Assembly: GCA_014208095.1 (NCBI GenBank)
Contig: JACHMT010000002.1
Location: forward strand, 1,488,001 to 1,552,000
Reading direction: 5' to 3'
DNA from: Actinospineispora eucalypti
Lineage (GTDB): Bacteria; Actinomycetota; Actinomycetes; Mycobacteriales; Pseudonocardiaceae
DNA length: 64,000 nucleotides
Shown here in pieces: positions 8,164 to 16,832 of this stretch (within the stretch, counting starts at the first letter, position 1; each line of letters starts with the position of its first letter). The notes under the pieces are model-generated. The model saw nothing but the letters and a program-made list of their open reading frames with translations, made no database searches and had not been told where the DNA came from. The position numbers were made by a program, and so were the translations under genes.

Positions 8164-8879
8164 GACGCTTTCGCCAGTGCTTCCCGTTCCTCGGAGTTCA
8201 CCGCGCGCAGCAGCACGTAGATCATCAGGATCTTCCAGACCAGGAACGCCGCGGACGGCAGGTACGTGGTGAACAGGCCGTCCCAGGCCAGCGGGCCCTC
8301 GGTGAACAGGTACACGAAGACCCCGGGCAGCAGGACCACGCCGAGGGCGAAGTTCAGGTAGCCGAACCAGCGCGGGAAGACCGGCTCGGGCCGGCGGTCG
8401 ACCAGTGCGGCCAGGCCGATCACCCATACGTTCACCACGAAGATGACCGCGACGCCCACGTAGGTGAGCCAGTACTGGTCGCTCAGCAACAGCATGAGCT
8501 GAGGGTCCCGGCCCGGCCGGTAGACGGCGGTGGCGAGCACCGCCAGCGGATAGATCCAGCCGGTCGGGGCGACGACGGCGGTGGTCAGCTGCACCATCGA
8601 CAGCAGACCCCAGCCGCCTTCGATCCGGCACATCTGCAGGCTCGTGACGACGGCGAACGGGTAGAAGAAAGGGGCGAAGATCCCCATGATCACTACGGCG
8701 GAGAGGATCCCCGTCCGGTTCTCGGCGAGGAACCCGGCGATCGCCTGCGCGTCCGCCGTCGGCGAAGGGGGTGGGTAGAGGTTGCCCACGCCGGAAAAGG
8801 CGACAGCGAACGCGATCATGACGACGGCGCCGCACCAGACCGACAAGCGGTAGAGCCGGAACTTCACGCGTTCATCCAC
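8160..8879 (-). CDS. Six-TM integral membrane protein, unknown function
   Basis: 239 aa with about six hydrophobic segments (near residues 12-30, 60-85, 98-122, 140-165, 175-198, 210-228) separated by short loops. No catalytic motif is recognised. It overlaps the stop of the upstream flavoprotein gene by 8 nt, so the two are co-translated. At the other end its stop shares bases with the stop of the convergent DUF35-thiolase gene. A membrane partner accepting electrons from, or delivering hydrophobic substrate to, the ketosteroid-dehydrogenase-like flavoprotein is a reasonable guess, but only from the neighbourhood. Confidence 0.8.
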   Translation of the reverse strand: MDERVKFRLYRLSVWCGAVVMIAFAVAFSGVGNLYPPPSPTADAQAIAGFLAENRTGILSAVVIMGIFAPFFYPFAVVTSLQMCRIEGGWGLLSMVQLTTAVVAPTGWIYPLAVLATAVYRPGRDPQLMLLLSDQYWLTYVGVAVIFVVNVWVIGLAALVDRRPEPVFPRWFGYLNFALGVVLLPGVFVYLFTEGPLAWDGLFTTYLPSAAFLVWKILMIYVLLRAVNSEEREALAKAS

Positions 8880-10506
8880 CGATGTCTCCTTGGGCGACGA
8901 TGTCCAGGACCGCCCGATAGGCGAAGGCGAGGCTCGAACCGATCGGCGTCCCGGCGCCCGGGTAGACCCGGCCGGACATCGCCGCCGCGGTGTTGCCCGC
9001 CGCGTAGAGACCCTCGATCGGCGAGCCGTCCGGTCGCAGCACGCGGGCGTGCTCGTCGGTCTTCAACCCGCCCTTGGTGCCGAGGTCGGACAGCACGATC
9101 GTCGCGACGTAGAACGGCGGCGTGTCCAGGGGCAACAGCAGCGGGTTCGGCCATTCCGGCGACGGTTTCGCCGGGTAGCTCAGTTCCGGCAGGTAGGGAA
9201 AGGGCACTATGTGGTGGAACATCTGGTCCCACGGCGACTCACCGCGATGGAACTTCTCGTCGATGCCGGTTTCCGCGTAGCCGTTGAACTCCGCGATGGT
9301 CCGGCTCAGCGCATCAAGTGGCACGTCGATCAGTGCCGCCAGCTCCGCCGGCGAGTCGGCTTTCCGGAGCGCGCCGGACTCCAGCCACTCCGGGCGAACG
9401 GGTTGGTCGGGCGGGCCGCCGAAGCCGTCCCGGTCGATCAGCCGCTGGTCCAGGATCCAGTGGGTGGGGATGTGCGAGATCCCGGTGTCCACGTGCCGGC
9501 GGGCGATCTCGTGCCCGGCCTGGTCGTAGGGGCGCGCCTCGTTGACGAAGCGCTCGCCCTCGGCGTTGACCCAGATCCCGCCGCGCAGGCCGCTCTGGAA
9601 GACGGGTAGGCCGTCCGGCTGCACCAGGCCCGGCACGTACCAGGCCTCGTCGAGCAGGTCGGTGGCGGCGCCGACCGCGATGCCGGCCAGCAGCGCGTCA
9701 CCGGTGTTGCCCGGCGCGCCGTTGGACCACTCGCCCCGGGCCTGGACCGGCTGGTGCTTCTCCCGGAGCTCGTCATTCCGCTCGAACCCGCCGGCCGCGA
9801 GGAGCACCCCCCGGTTCGCGCGGAACACCACCGGCACGCCGTCGCTCACGGCCGACACACCGGTTACCCGGCCGTCCGCCACAACCAGGCTCTCCAACGC
9901 CGTGTTGACCCGGAGTGAACCGTTCCCGGTCTCCAGGAAGGCCGCCAGCGCCCGCCCGACCAGCGCGCGGCCGCCGTTCAGCACCGGCCCCTGCTCCCAC
10001 CCCCAGCGCTCGGCGGGAATGGGACCCCGCACCAGCGAGGCGTGCCCACCCAGGTCGGCGGCGGGGATCTCCGGGGGGAAGATGGTTCGCCCGCTGATCG
10101 AGGCGCCCGGCCGGTCCGGGTAGTAGTCCGGCACCGGTCCGTGCACGAACCACTGGAACCACCGGTTCCGCTCGAGCTCGTCGACCAGCCGCGGGCCCGC
10201 GTCCAGGTAGGCGGCCTGCAGCTTCTCCCGGGAACCGTCGTCGACCACGCCGCGCAGGTACTTCCGGGCTTCCCCGGCACCCTCCGCGATCCCGGCCCGC
10301 CGCAATGGGGCGGACCCGGGCAACCACAGGCCGGCGCCGGAGTAGGCGGTGGTGCCACCGACCAGGCCGGTCTTCTCGATGACCAGGGTGCGCAGGCCGC
10401 GCGACGCCGCCACGTAGGCCCCGATCAGGCCGCCTCCGCCGGAGCCGACCACCACGACGTCGTACGTGACCTCTTCCGGAGCCATCACCATCTCCTCCGT
10501 GTCCAC
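8872..10506 (-). CDS. FAD-dependent 3-ketosteroid-dehydrogenase-like oxidoreductase
   Basis: 544-aa flavoprotein of the fumarate reductase/KstD family. It has the N-terminal FAD motif VVVVGSGGGGLIGAYVA, the GGTTAYSGAGLWLPG segment with the Tyr region typical of KstD, and the C-terminal GLYAAGNTAAAMSGRVYPG and GSSLAFAYRA stretches that close the FAD site. KstD enzymes introduce a 1,2 double bond in 3-ketosteroids. The family also includes other ring desaturases, so the substrate is inferred. It is divergent from the ring-cleavage operon, which fits a steroid or polycyclic ketone pathway. Start at 10506 (ATG); an internal ATG at 10488 is possible. Confidence 0.9.
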   Translation of the reverse strand: MDTEEMVMAPEEVTYDVVVVGSGGGGLIGAYVAASRGLRTLVIEKTGLVGGTTAYSGAGLWLPGSAPLRRAGIAEGAGEARKYLRGVVDDGSREKLQAAYLDAGPRLVDELERNRWFQWFVHGPVPDYYPDRPGASISGRTIFPPEIPAADLGGHASLVRGPIPAERWGWEQGPVLNGGRALVGRALAAFLETGNGSLRVNTALESLVVADGRVTGVSAVSDGVPVVFRANRGVLLAAGGFERNDELREKHQPVQARGEWSNGAPGNTGDALLAGIAVGAATDLLDEAWYVPGLVQPDGLPVFQSGLRGGIWVNAEGERFVNEARPYDQAGHEIARRHVDTGISHIPTHWILDQRLIDRDGFGGPPDQPVRPEWLESGALRKADSPAELAALIDVPLDALSRTIAEFNGYAETGIDEKFHRGESPWDQMFHHIVPFPYLPELSYPAKPSPEWPNPLLLPLDTPPFYVATIVLSDLGTKGGLKTDEHARVLRPDGSPIEGLYAAGNTAAAMSGRVYPGAGTPIGSSLAFAYRAVLDIVAQGDIGG

Positions 10507-10627
10507 CCCCGCGAGGCGCCAGTAAACACCGGCCGAGTCTTTTCAATCAAGCGGTTGACTCAAACCGGCGAAGAGGTGTTCACTTTGGCCTGCGAAGGCC
10601 CCGACCGACTCGAAGGAGAGCCGCTGG
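10507..10627. promoter_or_regulatory. Divergent promoter/operator with nested inverted repeats
   Basis: 121 bp between the flavoprotein and dioxygenase genes. GTAAACACC (10522-10530) and GGTGTTCAC (10575-10583) form outer arms with partial symmetry, and GAGTC (10535-10539) pairs with GACTC (10557-10561). TTGACT at 10555-10560 could be a -35 box for the plus-strand operon. This is what a shared operator would look like; the regulator is not identified. Confidence 0.5.
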
Positions 10628-11626
10628 ATGAGCAAGCCCGACTACGATCCGGGGCCGCGGATCGCCCACGCCGGCAGCATCAACCTCGGCACACCCGACC
10701 TGGACCGCTCACTCTGGTTCTTCCGCGACCTGCTCGGCATGGAGGTCGTCGAGCAGGTCGGCGGCGTCGCCTACCTGCGGGGATACCAGGAGCTGACGCA
10801 CCACTCCCTGGTGCTGACCCAGCAGGACCAGGCCCGGGTGAACTCCTACGGCTTCCGGGTCAAGCGCCGCCAAGACGTCGAGCTGTTCCAGAAGCAGCTG
10901 GAGAACCAGGGGCTGGAGACCCTCGAGCTGGCGGCGGGCCACGAGGCCGGCCGGGGCGAGGCCGTCCGCTTCCTGGTGCCGGGCAGCGAGCACCCCTTCG
11001 AGCTCTACTACGACATCGACAAGCCGCTCGCCGACGAGTCCATCCGCTCGAAGGTGCTCAGCAACAGCTCGCGACGCCGGGGGCTCGGGGTTCGCCGCCT
11101 CGACCACATCAACCTGCAGACCAGCGCCGGCACGGTCAACCAGGCCGAGTCCTGGCTGCGCGAGGCGCTGGGTTTCCAGCGCCGGGAGTTCGCCCGGCTG
11201 CCGCAGGCGCCGGACATCATCCTGGCGTCCTGGCTGTCGGTCACCCCGCAGGTGCACGACCTGGCCATCGGCATGGCCGCCGAGGACCAGACCGGCCAGT
11301 TCCACCACGTGGCGTTCAACGTGGAGAACTTCCACGACATCCTCACCGCGGCCGACCAGATCCGCGATCTCGACATCGCGTACGGGGCCGGCCCGGGCAA
11401 GCACGGGATCGGCCAGGCGATGTACCTGTACGTGCACGACCCCGGCTCCGGGCACCGGATCGAGCTCTACTCCGGCGGTTACCTGATCTTCGATCCGGCC
11501 TGGGAAGCGCTGGAGTGGAAGCTCCCCGAGCTGGAGTACGGGCAGACCTGGTACGGAGACGTGCTCGACGTCGGCCCGGGCGGCACCTTCCTGTCCACCT
11601 CGCCCTCGGCGGGACTCACCCCGTGA
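10628..11626 (+). CDS. Extradiol ring-cleavage dioxygenase (two-domain VOC type)
   Basis: 332-aa type I extradiol dioxygenase that opens catechol-type rings next to the diol using Fe(II). Two vicinal-oxygen-chelate domains are visible, residues 10-140 and 150-300. The three metal ligands fit His160 (LDHINLQ), His226/227 (FHHVAFNV) and Glu279 (HRIELYSGGY). Length and layout match BphC/HsaC-like enzymes. It leads an operon with GTGA overlap into a C-C bond hydrolase, the usual next enzyme of meta-cleavage. The substrate (seco-steroid catechol versus other aromatic) is not resolved. Confidence 0.93.
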   Translation: MSKPDYDPGPRIAHAGSINLGTPDLDRSLWFFRDLLGMEVVEQVGGVAYLRGYQELTHHSLVLTQQDQARVNSYGFRVKRRQDVELFQKQLENQGLETLELAAGHEAGRGEAVRFLVPGSEHPFELYYDIDKPLADESIRSKVLSNSSRRRGLGVRRLDHINLQTSAGTVNQAESWLREALGFQRREFARLPQAPDIILASWLSVTPQVHDLAIGMAAEDQTGQFHHVAFNVENFHDILTAADQIRDLDIAYGAGPGKHGIGQAMYLYVHDPGSGHRIELYSGGYLIFDPAWEALEWKLPELEYGQTWYGDVLDVGPGGTFLSTSPSAGLTP

Positions 11627-12471
11627 CCCCGCTGACCGAGGACGTCGACGGGCTCACCTTCGCCTACCACGAGGCGGGCGAGGGCGAGCCGCTGCTGATG
11701 CTGCACGGGTCGGGACCCGGCGTCAGCGCCTGGTCGAACTTCCAGCACAACCTGCCGGTGTTCGCCGAGCATTTCCGCACGGTCATGCCCGACCTGCCGG
11801 GTTTCGGCGGTTCCGCGCTGCCCCGGCTCGACGAGATCTACCCGGTCGTCGCGGCCCGGTGGATCGCGCGGCTGATGGACCGGCTGGATATCGGGTCGGC
11901 GGCGTTCGTCGGCAACTCGATGGGCGGCGCGGTCGCCGCCGAGCTGGCCCGGCTGGCCCCGGAGCGGGTGTCACGGATGGCGCTGATGGGCTCCGGCGGG
12001 CTGTCCGTCGGACTGTTCGCGCCGGAGACCAGCGAGGGCATGGCGCGGCTGTTCGAGTTCCTCCAGGAGCCCACCCGGGACCGCATGATCTCCTGGATCA
12101 AGACGATGGTGTTCGACCAAACCCGGATCACCGACGAGCTGGTCGACGAGCGCATGGACAACGCCATGGCCGACGGGGTGCTCCAGCGCACCCAGGCGAT
12201 CTTCGGCTCGCTGTTCAACCCGGCCAACCGGGCCACGTACACGCCGCTGTGGACGCAGGCGGCCACCATCGCCACGCCGACCCTGCTGCTCTGGGGCCGC
12301 GACGACCGCATGCTCCCCTACGACCAGGCCCACTTCGCCAACCGGGCGCTGCCCGACGTCGAGCTGCACACCTTCGCCCGGTGCGGGCACTGGGCGCAGA
12401 TCGAACGCAAGACCGACTTCGAGCGCGTCGTACTGGAGTTCCTCACCCGCGACAGGAGGTTGGCGGCATGA
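11623..12471 (+). CDS. Meta-cleavage product C-C hydrolase (alpha/beta hydrolase)
   Basis: 282-aa alpha/beta hydrolase of the BphD/HsaD/MhpC group, which cuts the C-C bond of the ring-opened dienoate. The oxyanion motif HGSGPG, the nucleophile elbow GNSMGG (Ser99), Asp228 in LLLWGRDDR and His256 in RCGHWAQIE make a complete triad. The GTG start at 11623 is read from the GTGA overlap with the dioxygenase; longer frames upstream run through that gene in the wrong frame. It is translationally coupled on both sides. Confidence 0.92.
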   Translation: MTPLTEDVDGLTFAYHEAGEGEPLLMLHGSGPGVSAWSNFQHNLPVFAEHFRTVMPDLPGFGGSALPRLDEIYPVVAARWIARLMDRLDIGSAAFVGNSMGGAVAAELARLAPERVSRMALMGSGGLSVGLFAPETSEGMARLFEFLQEPTRDRMISWIKTMVFDQTRITDELVDERMDNAMADGVLQRTQAIFGSLFNPANRATYTPLWTQAATIATPTLLLWGRDDRMLPYDQAHFANRALPDVELHTFARCGHWAQIERKTDFERVVLEFLTRDRRLAA

Positions 12472-13649
12472 CGCACGAGGTGGTCCGCCGTATCGAGGAG
12501 GCCGGACCCAAACTGGCCGCCCTCGCCGACGAGAACGAGCGCCTGGGCAAGCTGAGCGACCAGACCGTGGACCTGCTCCGCTCGACCGGCGTGATCCGGC
12601 TGCTGCAGCCCACCCGGTACGGCGGCTACACCGCGCATCCCCGGGACTTCGCCGAGGCGGTGATGGCGGTGGCCGGCCACGACGGCGCGGCGGGCTGGGT
12701 GTGCGGGGTCGTCGGGGTCCACCCGTGGGAGGTCGCGCAGATGGACTCCCGGCTGGCCCGGGAGATCTGGGGCGACAACCCGGACACCTGGATCGCCTCG
12801 CCCTACATGCCGAACGGGATCGCCGAGCCGGTGGACGGCGGGTTCGTCCTCAACGGGCGCTGGCCGTTCTCCTCGGGGGCCGACCACTGCGAGTGGGACT
12901 TCCTGGGCGCACTGGCCGGCGACGGCCGGGGGAAGCCGGCCACCCCGCCGAGCGTGCTGCACGTGATCCTCCCCCGGGCCGACTACGAGATCATCGACGA
13001 CTCCTGGGACGTGGTCGGCCTGGCCGGCACCGGCAGCAAGGACGTGGTCGTCCGGGGCGCGTTCATCCCCGGCTACCGGACGCTCGAGCAGGGGGACATC
13101 CAGGAGGGCCAGGCCGCCGAACGCAACGGGGTCACCGACACCCTGTACAAGCTGCCGTTCAGCGCGATGTTCCCGCTCGGCATCACCGCCGCCGTGATCG
13201 GCATCTGCGAGGGGGCACTCGCGGCGCACGTGGCCCAGCAGCGCGACCGGGTCGCGGTGACCGGGATCCAGATCCGGGACGACCCGTACGTGCTGTACGC
13301 GACCGGGGAGGCGGCGGCGGAGATCCAGGCGTCCCGGGTGCAGCTGATCGACGGCATCAGCCGGATCTACGACCTCGTCGACGCGGGGAAACCGGTCAGC
13401 ATCGAGGAGCGTTCGAACGTGCGGCGCAACCAGGTGCGCTGTGCCTGGCGCGCGGTCTCCGCGCTGGACCAGATCTTCGCGCGGTCCGGCGGGAACGCGA
13501 TCCGGCGGGACAACCCGCTGCAGCGGTTCTGGCGGGACGCCCACGCCGGCCTGCAACACATGATCCACGTGCCCGGCTCGACCTATCACGGGAACGCGCT
13601 CGCCCAGATGGGCCTGGAGCTGACCCCGCCGATGCGCATCCTGATCTGA
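12468..13649 (+). CDS. Flavin-dependent monooxygenase, HsaA-like (acyl-CoA dehydrogenase fold)
   Basis: 393-aa protein of the acyl-CoA-dehydrogenase-like flavin monooxygenases (HsaA/HpaB-type two-component hydroxylases). These use reduced flavin supplied by a separate reductase to hydroxylate a phenol ring to a catechol. Motifs include GGYTAHPRDFAEAVMAVAGHDGAAGWV near the N-terminus, NGRWPFSSGADHCEW in the middle and GLQHMIHVPGSTYHGN at the C-terminus. Its product would feed the dioxygenase encoded first in the operon. ATG 12468 overlaps the hydrolase stop by 4 nt. Its natural reductase gene, directly downstream, is damaged. Confidence 0.9.
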   Translation: MTHEVVRRIEEAGPKLAALADENERLGKLSDQTVDLLRSTGVIRLLQPTRYGGYTAHPRDFAEAVMAVAGHDGAAGWVCGVVGVHPWEVAQMDSRLAREIWGDNPDTWIASPYMPNGIAEPVDGGFVLNGRWPFSSGADHCEWDFLGALAGDGRGKPATPPSVLHVILPRADYEIIDDSWDVVGLAGTGSKDVVVRGAFIPGYRTLEQGDIQEGQAAERNGVTDTLYKLPFSAMFPLGITAAVIGICEGALAAHVAQQRDRVAVTGIQIRDDPYVLYATGEAAAEIQASRVQLIDGISRIYDLVDAGKPVSIEERSNVRRNQVRCAWRAVSALDQIFARSGGNAIRRDNPLQRFWRDAHAGLQHMIHVPGSTYHGNALAQMGLELTPPMRILI

Positions 13650-13656
13650 CCACCGG

Positions 13657-13971
13657 ATGGACGCCACCGACCAGCGGCACTTCCGCGAGGTGCTGGGGAA
13701 CTTCCCGACCAGCGTCGTCGCGATCACGGTGATCGGGTCCGACCGCCGACCCGCCGGGATGATCGTGGGGTCGTTCACCTCGGTCTCCCTGGACCCGCCC
13801 CTGGTGTCCTTCCTGGCCGACCGCTCCTCCCGCACTCACCTGCTGGTCGTGGGGCGGGTCCGCGGTCTCCGTGCCGGGTCGCCCAAGACTCCGCTGTTGT
13901 TCTTCCGGGGTGGGTACGGCGACTACTTCTCGCCCACGTCACTCCTGCTGGACCGGCTCGTCGGCGGATGA
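13657..13971 (+). pseudogene. Flavin reductase with central in-frame deletion (HsaB-like)
   Basis: 104-aa remnant of a flavin:NAD(P)H reductase, the partner of two-component monooxygenases. The N-terminal part (LGNFPTSVVAITVIG ... SLDPPLVSFLADRSSRTHL) and the C-terminal part (VVGRVRGL ... PLLFFRGGYGDY) both match the family, but they are joined directly between about residues 52 and 53. Normal members are about 160-190 aa, so some 60 central residues of the split-barrel are gone without frameshift. The product is probably inactive, though the reading frame is kept open. It lies 7 nt after the monooxygenase stop. Confidence 0.75.
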
Positions 13972-13992
13972 ACCTACTGAAAGGGAGGCCGG

Positions 13993-14850
13993 ATGGGCCG
14001 GGTACCGGGCAAGGTCGTCTTCATCACCGGCGCCGCGAGGGGGCAGGGCCGCGCACACGCGATCCGGCTCGCCGAGGAGGGCGCCGACATCATCGCGGTG
14101 GACATCTGCGCGCAGATCGACAGCGTCGGATACCCGATGGCCGGTCGCGGCGACCTGGACGAGACCGTCCGCGAGGTGGAGAAGCTGGACCGCCGGATCG
14201 TGGCCCGGACGGCCGACGTCCGCGACCCGGCGGCGCTGCGGTCGGTCGTCGCCGAAGGGGTGGCGGAGCTCGGCCGGCTGGACGCCGTGGTGGCGCAGGC
14301 CGGCATCGCCCCCATCGCCGGCCACGACACACAGGCGTTCATCGACGCCGTCACGGTCGACTTCAACGGCGTGGTGAACACCGTCGAGGCGGCGCTGCCG
14401 CACCTCCCCGACGGCGGCTCGGTGGTCGCCACCGGGTCGACGGCCGCGCTGATGCCCCCCACCCACGACAGCCCGCCGGACCCGGGGAAACTCGGCTACT
14501 CGTTCGCCAAGCGCTCGGTCGCCGGTTTCGTGAACGACCTGGCCATCGTGCTCGCGCCGCGGCGGATCCGGGCGAATGCAGTGCACCCTACGAACACCAA
14601 CACCCCCATGCTGAACAGCGACCCGATGTACCGGGTGTTCCGGCCGGACCTGGAAAACCCCACGCGCGAGGACGCGCTTCCGGCGTTCCACTCCATGACC
14701 GCGATGGGGCTGCCGTACGTCGAGCCGCGCGACATCGCCGACGCGGTGCTGTTCCTGGTGTCCGACGAGTCCCGCTACATCACCGGTGCGCAGCTCCGGA
14801 TCGACGCCGGCGCGATCGTCAACCGCCGCCTGCAACAGCCACAGTTCTGA
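13993..14850 (+). CDS. Mycofactocin-type SDR family oxidoreductase
   Basis: 285-aa short-chain dehydrogenase. The N-terminal TGAARGQGRAHAIRLAEEG, the IIAVDICAQI segment and the extra loop after it are hallmarks of the SDR subfamily that uses tightly bound NAD recycled by mycofactocin. The catalytic Tyr169 and Lys173 (YSFAK) are present, and the C-terminus has the usual YITGAQLRIDAG. It probably oxidises a secondary alcohol of the pathway intermediate. It is the last gene of the ring-cleavage operon, 21 nt downstream of the broken reductase. Confidence 0.9.
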   Translation: MGRVPGKVVFITGAARGQGRAHAIRLAEEGADIIAVDICAQIDSVGYPMAGRGDLDETVREVEKLDRRIVARTADVRDPAALRSVVAEGVAELGRLDAVVAQAGIAPIAGHDTQAFIDAVTVDFNGVVNTVEAALPHLPDGGSVVATGSTAALMPPTHDSPPDPGKLGYSFAKRSVAGFVNDLAIVLAPRRIRANAVHPTNTNTPMLNSDPMYRVFRPDLENPTREDALPAFHSMTAMGLPYVEPRDIADAVLFLVSDESRYITGAQLRIDAGAIVNRRLQQPQF

Positions 14851-14864
14851 CCACCAGCCGCCGG

Positions 14865-15278
14865 CTAGGAACGGACGGCTCGTGCCTCACCGACAACCAC
14901 CGCCGACTCCGCCCGCCGGGGCTCGACCAAGGCGGGGTGACGTGCGGTGAAGGGCCGCGATACCCGCCAGCCGTCCGCGTCGGCGCGCACCTCGACGACG
15001 GCGTGCGGCCGGTTTGCCCAGCACTTGCCCGTCCGGTCCCAGGGCATCGGGGGAGTCCGGTCCTGGTAGAAGTTGACCATCGATCCCTCCTCGACCCATC
15101 CGCCGGGAACCCGGACCACCCGGCGCTGCTCGGGGTCCTCGCCCCACCGCGCGACCGCGCGGACGCGCGGCCCCGGATCGCGGTCCCGCTCCGGCCGCCA
15201 CCACGTCGAGCTGTCCGCCGCGGAGTCCTCCGGCGAGCTCAGCGGAAGGAAGCACTCACACCGCCCGCCGCGGATCAT
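14865..15278 (-). CDS. Hypothetical protein
   Basis: Open frame of 137 aa convergent with the SDR gene. No family is recognised. A second, perhaps better start is ATG 15080 (71 aa), because GGAGGG lies six bases before it; the N-terminal extension from 15278 has coding-like composition but no ribosome site that I can see. The protein is rich in Arg, Trp and Pro (RVVRVPGGWVEEGS, WRVSRPFTAR) with two scattered cysteines, and has no signal or membrane segment. The 15279-15524 stretch upstream holds no gene and is probably the promoter region of the TetR gene. Confidence 0.45.
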   Translation of the reverse strand: MIRGGRCECFLPLSSPEDSAADSSTWWRPERDRDPGPRVRAVARWGEDPEQRRVVRVPGGWVEEGSMVNFYQDRTPPMPWDRTGKCWANRPHAVVEVRADADGWRVSRPFTARHPALVEPRRAESAVVVGEARAVRS

Positions 15279-15524
15279 GACACGCCACGAGACGGGACGG
15301 TTGTCAGCCAACTGACCAGCATGATTCAGCGCTCCAAGATCGTCAATGACCGCTTGCGCACACGCCCACGCAGGACGCCTCCCAGGATGCACCCCTGCTT
15401 GACGGCGCAACAAAGTGGCACAAATGTCCCAGCGGTGCACCCCGGAGCAACCCGTGCCGGCGCCGCGCGGCATTGTTGTGCTCCCGCGGGAGGATCGCGA
15501 GAGGCGCGGACGAAAGGGACGGCG

Positions 15525-16178
15525 ATGACCGGCACCAGAGCCCCACGGCGCTCGACCGAAGAGGTGCAGCGCCTGATCTTGGAAGCCGCGCGCACATTGT
15601 TCGAACGACAGGGATACCAAGCCACGACGACCGCCCAGATCGTCGAGCGCTCCGCCGTCGACCCCCCGACCCTGTACCGGCACTTCGCCTCGAAAGCCGC
15701 GCTCTTCGAAGCGACCGTCGTCTGCTCGCTGCGCGAGTTCATCGACCGGCAGGTCGAATCGTGGCGGAGCAACCCACCCGGACAGGGGGAGCCGCTCGAA
15801 CTCGCCCGGCACTTCGTCGGCGGCTTCTACAACGCCCTGGAACGACACCGCGACTCGCTCCGGCTCCTACTGACCGCCACCGGAGACGACGACGCGCTCG
15901 GCGACCTCGCCCGCGCCATCAGCAACCAGTTCACCGAAGGACTCATCGCACTGCGCCAGGCCCTGGTCGACGAGACCCAGGCCCAGGGCTACCAGGGACT
16001 CGACACACCCGAGGCAACCATCGGCGCCATCACCGGAATGATCATCGCCCTGGTGCTGCTCGACGAATGGATATTCCCCGCCGGCACCCGCCCGGACAAA
16101 GAAACCCGCATCAACGAGGCCGCCGCCATGATGATCCACGGCTTCGCCCACCGCCCGCCACCGCCCGCTAGCCCCTGA
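15525..16178 (+). CDS. TetR family transcriptional regulator
   Basis: 217-aa regulator with an N-terminal TetR helix-turn-helix (residues 12-60: VQRLILEAARTLFERQGYQ ... DPPTLYRHFASKAALFEA) and a helical ligand-binding C-terminal domain. It starts at ATG 15525 after GAAAGGGACGGCG. It lies downstream of the ring-cleavage operon in the same direction, but about 670 bp away, so it is transcribed separately. It may control the catabolic block. Its stop at 16178 directly abuts that of the convergent HxlR gene. Confidence 0.9.
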   Translation: MTGTRAPRRSTEEVQRLILEAARTLFERQGYQATTTAQIVERSAVDPPTLYRHFASKAALFEATVVCSLREFIDRQVESWRSNPPGQGEPLELARHFVGGFYNALERHRDSLRLLLTATGDDDALGDLARAISNQFTEGLIALRQALVDETQAQGYQGLDTPEATIGAITGMIIALVLLDEWIFPAGTRPDKETRINEAAAMMIHGFAHRPPPPASP

Positions 16179-16832
16179 TCATGTGGCGTCCGGGGAGCGG
16201 ACCGCGCCGAAGAGCTTCTCCGCCAGCTCGGCCGACCCGGTGAGGTGGAGCCGGCCGCCGCGGGTCGCGTCGGACAGCCGGAGCCGCTTGGTGATCAGTG
16301 CGGAAAAGGTCTTGGTGTCGGTATCGATCACCGTGTCCGGTTGTGCCGCCGGTTCGCGGGTGATCCGCACCTGACCGCCGGCGACGTGCACCGTGAAGGG
16401 TTCGTCGCCGAAGCGCACCACGAACTCGCCGGTCAGCGCGGGGGCGGCGGCCGGATCGAAACGGCCTCTCAACGCGAACATCGCCGAGACGGCGGTGACC
16501 TCGCCGTCCATGTTCACGTTCGGGGATCGGCTGCCCCACCGCCCCAGGTGCTCGATCACCGGTTCGAGCTCCGCCCCCCAGCTGGTGACCTCGTAGACCT
16601 GGGCACTCACCGGCGGGCCGAGTCGGCAGTGTCGCAGGACGCCGGCCTCGGTCAGGTCGCGCAGCCGTTGGGCCAGGATTCGCGGGTTGGCACGCGGCAG
16701 GCTCCGCTGCAGGTCGGTGAACCGCTTGGGCCCCAGCAACAGCTCACGCACGACCAACAACGCCCAGCGCTCGCCGATCACGTCCAGGGCGTGGGCCATG
16801 GTGCAGGCCTCGCCGTAGCTGCGCATCCTCAC
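16179..16832 (-). CDS. HxlR-type winged-helix regulator fused to SCP2-like domain
   Basis: 217-aa protein with two parts. Residues 8-100 are an HxlR winged helix (CTMAHALDVIGERWALLVVRELLLG is the family signature). Residues 115-210 look like a sterol-carrier-protein-2 fold (TGEFVVRFGDEPFTVHVAGG ... SALITKRLRLSDATRGGRLHLTG). HxlR proteins respond to small electrophiles or other signals and often control an adjacent divergent gene, here the luciferase-like oxidoreductase at 16898. The added SCP2 domain suggests binding of a lipidic or steroid-like effector. Confidence 0.85.
   Translation of the reverse strand: MRMRSYGEACTMAHALDVIGERWALLVVRELLLGPKRFTDLQRSLPRANPRILAQRLRDLTEAGVLRHCRLGPPVSAQVYEVTSWGAELEPVIEHLGRWGSRSPNVNMDGEVTAVSAMFALRGRFDPAAAPALTGEFVVRFGDEPFTVHVAGGQVRITREPAAQPDTVIDTDTKTFSALITKRLRLSDATRGGRLHLTGSAELAEKLFGAVRSPDAT

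Noticed and set aside
6499..8835. 778-codon minus-strand frame antisense to the DUF35-thiolase gene
   Set aside because: Runs through two genuine genes on opposite strands and has shadow composition.
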